Shown: one piece after another, positions 6,455 to 10,390 of the stretch
How positions within the stretch are numbered: the first letter of the stretch is position 1
Layout of the letters: every line of letters starts with the position of its first letter
NCBI GenBank assembly: GCA_018065885.1
Contig: JAGHSL010000284.1
Coordinates: forward strand, 1 to 10,390
Length of the DNA: 10,390 bases
Direction of reading: 5' to 3'
Source of the DNA: Candidatus Limimorpha equi
GTDB lineage: Bacteria > Bacteroidota > Bacteroidia > Bacteroidales > F082
Position numbers and translations under genes: made by a program
The notes under the pieces: model-generated
The model's database searches: none
Told to the model about the DNA's origin: nothing
Seen by the model: the letters and a program-made list of their open reading frames with translations, nothing else

Positions 6455-7951
6455 TCACGCCTTTCTTTTGCAAACCTTTGCAACCACGCCTTTCACCAAA
6501 TCCTTTTCGAACCAGCAAATGGCAACGCAGAAAATCATCATGATCAATGCATTTACGACAACCGCCAGAATCTGGTTTTCGATATGGATGAACCGCATTG
6601 CAAAGAACAACACCAATGCCAAGGCGAAATAGCCCAAAATGCCTTTCACATCGTAGGGAACCGGCGCCTTTTTCTGTCCGACAAAATAGGAAAGCAACAT
6701 GCAAACGCCATAGCCTGCAAAGCCGCCCCAAGCGCAAGCAATGTAACCGTATTTCGGGACAAAAACGAAGTTAATCGCCAGCAAAACCGCGCAACCTATG
6801 GCCGAAAAAATAGCTCCCCACCAAGTCTGGTCGATGAGTTTGTACCAAAACGAAAGGTTGAAATAAATGCCCATGAAGATTTCAGCCATCATCACAATCG
6901 GGACGACAACCAAACCTTCCCAATAGTCGGATTTGATGATGTGTTTCAGAAGCGGCATAAACGCCACGACTGCCAAGAATGCGAACAACGTGAACATGAC
7001 GAAATATTTCATCACTTGTGCTTGCATTTCCTTGCTATTTTCGTCCTTTTTGCCGCCAAAAACGAATGGTTCGTAGGCATAGCGGAAAGCTTGCGTAATC
7101 ATGGCCATAATCATGGCAATCTTCACGCAGGCACCATAAATGCCCAGCTGAACTTCGCCTTCCTTTCCCGGAACGATGAAACGGTAGCAAATCTTATCTG
7201 CCACCTGATTCAAGATGCCAGCTAAGCCCAAAAGCAGCAAAGGCCAAGTGTAGCGCAGCATCTGTTTCAGCAAGTCCTTATCAATTCCAAAACGCAACTT
7301 CTTGATTTCAGGAATGAAACCAAAAGTGATGCTTGCCGTACAAATCAGATTAACAATGAAAATATAACCAACTTGATATTCAACATTATACCAACCCATC
7401 AGATTCGGGCAACTCTCCTTCAAGCCTGGGGCCACAAGGAAAATGAAGAGGTTAAGGCCTATGTTGACAAAAATGAACAACAGCTTCAGCGTAGCAAACT
7501 TGATGGCTTTATTTTCGTAACGTAAACGCGAAAAAAGGATGGCTTGAAAAGCATCAAAAGCCACAATAATGGCCATGATCTCGACATATTCGGGATGGCT
7601 GCCATAGTCCAAGGCATTGGCTATCGGATGCAAAAACAGCGATACCAGAACTACAAATACCAACGAAACAAAGCCAACGGCAAGTCCGGAAGTGGAGAAA
7701 GCCTTGTCGGGATTAACACCTTCCTTGTTGGCGAAACGGAAAAAAGTGGTCTCCATGCCAAAAGTAAGGATGACAAGCAGCAAGGCCGTGTAACCATAAA
7801 GATTCGTAACAACCCCATAACCACCTGTCGATGCTGCAATCTTGTAAGTGTAAAGCGGCACCAAAAGATAATTCAAGAACCTGCCGATGATGCTGCTCAA
7901 TCCGTAAATAGCGGTCTGCCCTAATAATGAAGAAAGTTTATTGTTCGACAT
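6455..7951 (-). CDS. MOP-superfamily oligosaccharide/lipid flippase (Wzx/polysaccharide biosynthesis type)
   Basis: A 498-aa integral membrane protein with about 12-14 hydrophobic segments. The opening GQTAIYGLSSIIGRFLNYLLV is the typical N-terminal helix of the Wzx/MurJ branch of the MOP flippases. Segments around residues 60-80, 87-112, 155-172, 195-212, 237-253 and 325-345, plus several at the C-terminus, complete the bundle. Such proteins flip undecaprenyl-linked or other lipid-linked precursors across the inner membrane. The substrate cannot be told from the sequence; no glycosyltransferase neighbours are present, which argues against a local capsule locus. A conserved place beside dut suggests a housekeeping envelope role. 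Translation start is well supported: AGAGAGGAAAACG precedes ATG 7951, an unusually good ribosome site for this phylum, and a TAnnTTTG box lies 37 bp upstream. Confidence 0.9.
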   Translation of the reverse strand: MSNNKLSSLLGQTAIYGLSSIIGRFLNYLLVPLYTYKIAASTGGYGVVTNLYGYTALLLVILTFGMETTFFRFANKEGVNPDKAFSTSGLAVGFVSLVFVVLVSLFLHPIANALDYGSHPEYVEIMAIIVAFDAFQAILFSRLRYENKAIKFATLKLLFIFVNIGLNLFIFLVAPGLKESCPNLMGWYNVEYQVGYIFIVNLICTASITFGFIPEIKKLRFGIDKDLLKQMLRYTWPLLLLGLAGILNQVADKICYRFIVPGKEGEVQLGIYGACVKIAMIMAMITQAFRYAYEPFVFGGKKDENSKEMQAQVMKYFVMFTLFAFLAVVAFMPLLKHIIKSDYWEGLVVVPIVMMAEIFMGIYFNLSFWYKLIDQTWWGAIFSAIGCAVLLAINFVFVPKYGYIACAWGGFAGYGVCMLLSYFVGQKKAPVPYDVKGILGYFALALVLFFAMRFIHIENQILAVVVNALIMMIFCVAICWFEKDLVKGVVAKVCKRKA

Positions 7952-7987
7952 CGTTTTCCTCTCTTTTTTCCAATCAGAATAACCCTA

Positions 7988-7995
7988 CAAAAATA
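7988..7995 (-). promoter_or_regulatory. -7 promoter box for the flippase-dut-TPR-DUF4292-EnvC operon
   Basis: On the minus strand this reads TATTTTTG, an exact TAnnTTTG match, 36 nt before the flippase ATG. This would give a leader of about 30 nt that contains the AGAGAGGA ribosome site. No convincing TTTG -33 box is seen about 20 nt upstream, so the call rests on the -7 match and its position. Confidence 0.5.
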
Positions 7996-8171
7996 GGAAT
8001 TATTGCATTAATGGCGGCTGAATTTTTCTATGATTTTCACTTGATATTTGTTCACGGCAATACAAAATCATTTAGAAGCTGTGTTGTTTACTTTCAATGC
8101 GCCTCCCTTTGCACGATTCCCTTGGGAACTTTTATAGGTTCATCAAAATAGATTGAATATGTTGGTGGAAC

Positions 8172-8199
8172 GTAAAGACGCACGGCCGTGCGTCTTTAC
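8172..8199. repeat. GACG/CGTC palindrome 3: perfect 28-bp palindrome
   Basis: Each 14-nt arm is the exact reverse complement of the other (GTAAAGACGCACGG on the left). The centre is CGGCCG. The outer AAAGACG/CGTCTTT differs by one paired change from the AGAGACG/CGTCTCT of the other copies, so the pairing is kept. Confidence 0.85.
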
Positions 8200-8224
8200 A
8201 TGCCAAAAAATTGTGGTAAATCGT

Positions 8225-8269
8225 AAGAGAAAACGGCCAGCCGCAAATTGCAACTGACCGTTTTCTCTT
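8225..8269. repeat. Long hairpin downstream of the T9SS gene, possible terminator
   Basis: AAGAGAAAACGG (8225-8236) pairs perfectly with CCGTTTTCTCTT (8258-8269). The stem can extend by CAG/CTG after one mismatch. In the T9SS gene's direction it follows the stop codon by about 31 nt. A T-run (AATTTTTT) comes only about 10-15 nt after the stem, so intrinsic termination is possible but not textbook. The loop contains TTGCAATTTGC on the minus strand. Confidence 0.5.
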
Positions 8270-8298
8270 GTAGAGACGCAGCGTACTATGCCTCTACA
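8269..8298. repeat. GACG/CGTC palindrome 4, decayed, next to T9SS stop
   Basis: TGTAGAG (8269-8275) and CTCTACA (8292-8298) pair. Inside, GCA (8278-8280) and TGC (8289-8291) pair, but the rest of the arm is no longer symmetrical, consistent with a small deletion. It lies 1 nt beyond the T9SS stop codon, the same place as the intact palindrome after the paralogue at 9921. Confidence 0.6.
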
Positions 8299-8299
8299 T

Positions 8300-9808
8300 T
8301 CATTCCTTCACCACCTTGTCCGAATAAACCCTTCCGTCTTCAAGGGTGATTTTTGCCACATATTGCCCAGCAGGAAGGTTTGCCACATTCATTTCAGCGG
8401 TGCGCGAACTTACCACGCAGCGGCCTGAAACATCGTAGAGTTCAATGCTTTCTAATTTCACATCAGGTGAAAAATGGATGGAAAGCCTGTCTTTCACGGG
8501 GTTCGGATAGATGCAGTATGGACGGAAAGAAGATAATGGTTCATTAACACTCCACCCCTCATCGTCAAAAATCAGGAAAAACAGTTCAGGTGACGTGAGG
8601 GGAACATTGCTATACAAATAACCACCAACAGCCAAACCTCCGTCATCAAGTGTTATCATCTGGGTTCCATATCGAGAGTATCCGGCAGGTTCAAGACAAA
8701 AGCGTTGCCAAACAATGTTGAGGTCAGCATCCATTTTCACTACAGACACCTGCCCGACTCCTCCTGCTACACCATCCTGTGTGCAATACGAGAAGTAGAC
8801 AAATCCATCATCGGCCTTCGCCAATCCGATAGGAAACGCACATCCAAAGTAAATGGGTGGAGTACCTACAATAGGATAGGTATCAAACAGGGCCGTGTTT
8901 TCGGCTGACAGGTTGTCTCTATTGTATCGTGTGACCTGAACGCCATCTTTATGTGGGCTGAAGATACTGTATCGTGTGGCAACAAGAAACGATTGCTCGT
9001 CAAAGTCACACACCAAGTCTTGCATTCCATGCGTAAGCCATATTCCTGATGGGGAATGGTCGTCAATGTTCAAGTCTGCTTTGTAGTTTAGCAGTGAATC
9101 TAATACGACAATATGCAATGTAGTATTGTTATCGATCTCATTGCCCCAATAACAGTATTCCGATTTCGAATCATCAAATATGTCAAAAACATGGCAGCCA
9201 GACGTAAGGTGCGTAATTAACGTATCGGAAATGACAGAATGATTTTTTACGTTACCATCAGTTCCAACGCGCAAGAAATGGAATTCGCCACGCGACGAAA
9301 CCTTGTATTGTAAAATAATGTCATTCTGATTATCAATGAAATAGGCATCCTTAAGCGGGTTTATGAGTGTGTCGCACAGCGGAACTTGGATTTCCTTTCC
9401 AAAATTGAGGTCGCTGTCGAAGAAACGCAAGTGCAGGTCGCTTCGTACATTTTCAAAGTCGCGTACAATCTTTCCGTAAATGTGGCTGTCGCCCGACGAA
9501 GAAGGATTCCGTTGTAATAAAAAGAAATTCAAGTCGTTGTCTTCGATAAAGATGGAGTCCATAATGACGGCGCCGTGGCGTGAAATCTTGAGAAAACGGT
9601 TCCCGTAATCGCCGATACCGTGGCCTTGTTCATCCACATTGAACAATTGGACATTGGCGAGAATGTTCCCATCGCGCAACTGCATCATGTTACGCAATTC
9701 GGCAGCATACCAGCCCACAGGATGATGGGCAATGGAGTCGTAAGTTTGGGCCTTCACTCCGGCATATAAGAGAAGCAGTGCGACAATAATGGTAATGTAC
9801 TTTTTCAT
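8300..9808 (-). CDS. Secreted/surface protein with T9SS type A sorting domain
   Basis: A 502-aa protein with a signal peptide (1-20, cut near VKA-QTYD). A beta-rich middle contains recurring motifs of the form D-x-x-L-N followed by a strand (SDLNFGKEI, LLNYKADLNI, ADLNIVWQRF) and DDGGLAVGG, suggesting a beta-propeller-like fold. The type A C-terminal sorting domain spans about 433-502: IYPNPVKDRLSIHF, then IELYDVSGR, LPAGQYVAKI and the final SDKVVKE. This domain directs proteins across the outer membrane by the T9SS (Por) machinery, where they are cleaved and attached to the surface or released. No enzyme motif is visible, so the function is unknown. The C-terminal half closely resembles the partial protein just upstream, and 61 of the last 70 residues are identical by my count, so the two are tandem paralogues. 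No clear ribosome site or promoter is seen ahead of ATG 9808. Confidence 0.93.
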   Translation of the reverse strand: MKKYITIIVALLLLYAGVKAQTYDSIAHHPVGWYAAELRNMMQLRDGNILANVQLFNVDEQGHGIGDYGNRFLKISRHGAVIMDSIFIEDNDLNFFLLQRNPSSSGDSHIYGKIVRDFENVRSDLHLRFFDSDLNFGKEIQVPLCDTLINPLKDAYFIDNQNDIILQYKVSSRGEFHFLRVGTDGNVKNHSVISDTLITHLTSGCHVFDIFDDSKSEYCYWGNEIDNNTTLHIVVLDSLLNYKADLNIDDHSPSGIWLTHGMQDLVCDFDEQSFLVATRYSIFSPHKDGVQVTRYNRDNLSAENTALFDTYPIVGTPPIYFGCAFPIGLAKADDGFVYFSYCTQDGVAGGVGQVSVVKMDADLNIVWQRFCLEPAGYSRYGTQMITLDDGGLAVGGYLYSNVPLTSPELFFLIFDDEGWSVNEPLSSFRPYCIYPNPVKDRLSIHFSPDVKLESIELYDVSGRCVVSSRTAEMNVANLPAGQYVAKITLEDGRVYSDKVVKE

Positions 9809-9842
9809 TGTAAATTGGGTTTTATGTTAATGTTTTTTCTTG

Positions 9843-9868
9843 TAGAGACGTAGCGTGCTACGTCTCTA
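9843..9868. repeat. GACG/CGTC palindrome 5
   Basis: TAGAGACGTAGC (9843-9854) and GCTACGTCTCTA (9857-9868) are exact reverse complements around a 2-nt centre. It lies 35 bp upstream of the T9SS gene start, between the two paralogues. Confidence 0.85.
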
Positions 9869-9893
9869 ATAATTAGCATTTTGTTATTCTTTG

Positions 9894-9915
9894 GAGACGT
9901 TGCGCGCAACGTCTC
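9894..9915. repeat. GACG/CGTC palindrome 6
   Basis: A perfect 22-bp palindrome, GAGACGTTGCG followed by its complement, with CGCG at the centre. It lies 6 nt past the stop codon of the partial T9SS protein and 26 bp from palindrome 5. The right-hand flank CTCTACGTTCATTCC is shared with the other paralogue's gene end. Confidence 0.85.
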
Positions 9916-9920
9916 TACGT

Positions 9921-10390
9921 TCATTCCTTCACCACCTTGTCCGAATAAACCTTTCCGCCTTCAAGGGTAATTTTTGCCACATAATGCCCTGAAGGAAGGT
10001 CTGCCACATCCATTTCCGCCGTGCGCGAACTTGCCACGCAACGGCCTGAAACATCGTAGAGTTCAATGCTTTTGGGCTTCACGTCAGGTGAAAAATGTAT
10101 GGAAAGCCTGTCTTTCACTGGGTTTGGATAGATGAGGTAAGGGCGGATGTATTGCTCCATTTCGGGAGTTGACCATCCTTCGTCGGTGAAGGAAAGAAAA
10201 TACAGTGTAGGCGGGTTGAGATTGCCTTCGGCATCGCGGTAGCCAGAATATATTCCTCCAATGGCAATGCCGCCATCGTCGAGCAAGGCCATACGCTTCC
10301 CTTCGTGAACCGGAAGGTACGGCTCAAGGCAGAAACGCTGCCAGACGATATTGAGGTTGCCGTCTATTTTCACAACAGATACATAGCCTG
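9921..10390 (-). CDS. T9SS type A sorting-domain protein, 3' part only
   Basis: The reading frame is open from the TGA at 9921-9923 to the window edge, so the gene starts outside. The visible 156 codons begin GYVSVVKIDGNLNIVWQRFCLEP, which aligns directly with the downstream paralogue (VSVVKMDADLNIVWQRFCLEP) and shows that a GTG at 10373 is an internal codon and not the start. A DDGGIAIGG motif follows. The sorting domain spans the last 70 residues, starting IYPNPVKDRLSIHF, with the same ending SDKVVKE. The part between the DDGG motif and the sorting domain diverges strongly from the paralogue and contains a small insertion. It is predicted to be exported by T9SS; the function is unknown. The palindrome 6 nt past its stop and the shared end sequence suggest the duplication included the 3' flank. 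Confidence 0.9.
   Translation of the reverse strand, partial: GYVSVVKIDGNLNIVWQRFCLEPYLPVHEGKRMALLDDGGIAIGGIYSGYRDAEGNLNPPTLYFLSFTDEGWSTPEMEQYIRPYLIYPNPVKDRLSIHFSPDVKPKSIELYDVSGRCVASSRTAEMDVADLPSGHYVAKITLEGGKVYSDKVVKE

Larger units (their letters stand above)
7952..8299. other. 348-bp gap with promoter, palindromes and hairpin
   Basis: The gap lies between the T9SS protein stop and the flippase start. From left to right it holds the flippase ribosome site and promoter box (to about 7995), roughly 170 bp with no recognised feature, a perfect 28-bp palindrome (8172-8199), a 12-bp-stem hairpin (8225-8269) and a decayed palindrome next to the T9SS stop (8269-8298). A plus-strand frame at 7927-8151 shows no family likeness. 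Confidence 0.6.

Noticed and set aside
6584..7225. Plus-strand open frame of 213 codons opposite the flippase gene
   Set aside because: It is antisense to transmembrane coding sequence; the His/Asn-rich product has no domain, and no promoter or ribosome site is seen.
7927..8151. Plus-strand frame of 74 codons in the flippase upstream gap
   Set aside because: It starts inside the flippase gene in antisense and crosses its promoter and ribosome site; the product has no family likeness.
9809..9920. Palindromes 5 and 6 as intrinsic terminators of the partial T9SS gene
   Set aside because: Neither is followed by a T-run on the minus strand (the next bases are CAAAGAATAAC and CAAGAAAAAAC), so the REP-like reading is preferred.
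10371..10373. GTG at 10373 as the start of the right-hand T9SS protein
   Set aside because: The frame stays open and alignable to the paralogue upstream of this codon, so it is internal and the true start is outside the window.

Overview
The window most likely comes from a member of the Bacteroidota, probably an uncultured or gut/anaerobic Bacteroidales. The evidence is: type A C-terminal sorting domains of the type IX secretion system (T9SS) on two neighbouring secreted proteins; promoter boxes of the Bacteroidota form TAnnTTTG; weak or absent Shine-Dalgarno sequences; and a gene order (flippase, dUTPase, TPR protein, DUF4292 lipoprotein, EnvC-like protein) that I recognise from that phylum. 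All supported genes lie on the minus strand, so transcription runs from high to low coordinates. No tRNA, rRNA, transposase, CRISPR array or plus-strand gene was found.

Layout from right to left, in transcription order. At 9921-10390 is the 3' end of a T9SS cargo protein cut by the window edge. Next is a complete paralogue (8300-9808) with a nearly identical sorting domain. The gap at 7952-8299 holds palindromic repeats, a long hairpin and a promoter box. The core is an envelope-biogenesis cluster: MOP-type flippase (6455-7951), dut (5821-6258), large periplasmic TPR protein (3958-5679), DUF4292 lipoprotein (3213-3965) and an EnvC-like coiled-coil/LytM protein (1927-3216). The last three overlap start-to-stop. 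After a 321-bp repeat-rich gap comes a two-gene unit: a 52-aa lipoprotein with a CxxC motif whose end overlaps the start of a SprT-like metalloprotease gene (843-1457). After another gap with paired hairpin repeats, a TPR protein gene starts at 469 and runs off the left edge.

How the genes work together: the central cluster looks like cell-envelope housekeeping. It combines export of a lipid-linked substrate, an outer-membrane lipoprotein with a LolB-like look, a TPR scaffold, and a murein-hydrolase activator whose LytM site is degenerate. dut is a nucleotide-pool gene carried along with it. The two T9SS proteins are surface or secreted products with no recognisable enzyme domain.

The intergenic regions carry much of the unusual signal. 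Six short palindromes share the outer ends (T)AGAGACG...CGTCTCTA, or shortened forms of these, while their inner arms differ yet still pair. There is also a duplicated ~66-bp element, a duplicated 18-nt inverted repeat, and a CCCTGAGCTTGTCGAAGGG-type repeat. I see no clearly new multi-gene system. The best leads are the tiny CxxC lipoprotein coupled to the SprT-like protease, the tandem T9SS paralogues with flanking palindromes, and the co-varying palindrome family.
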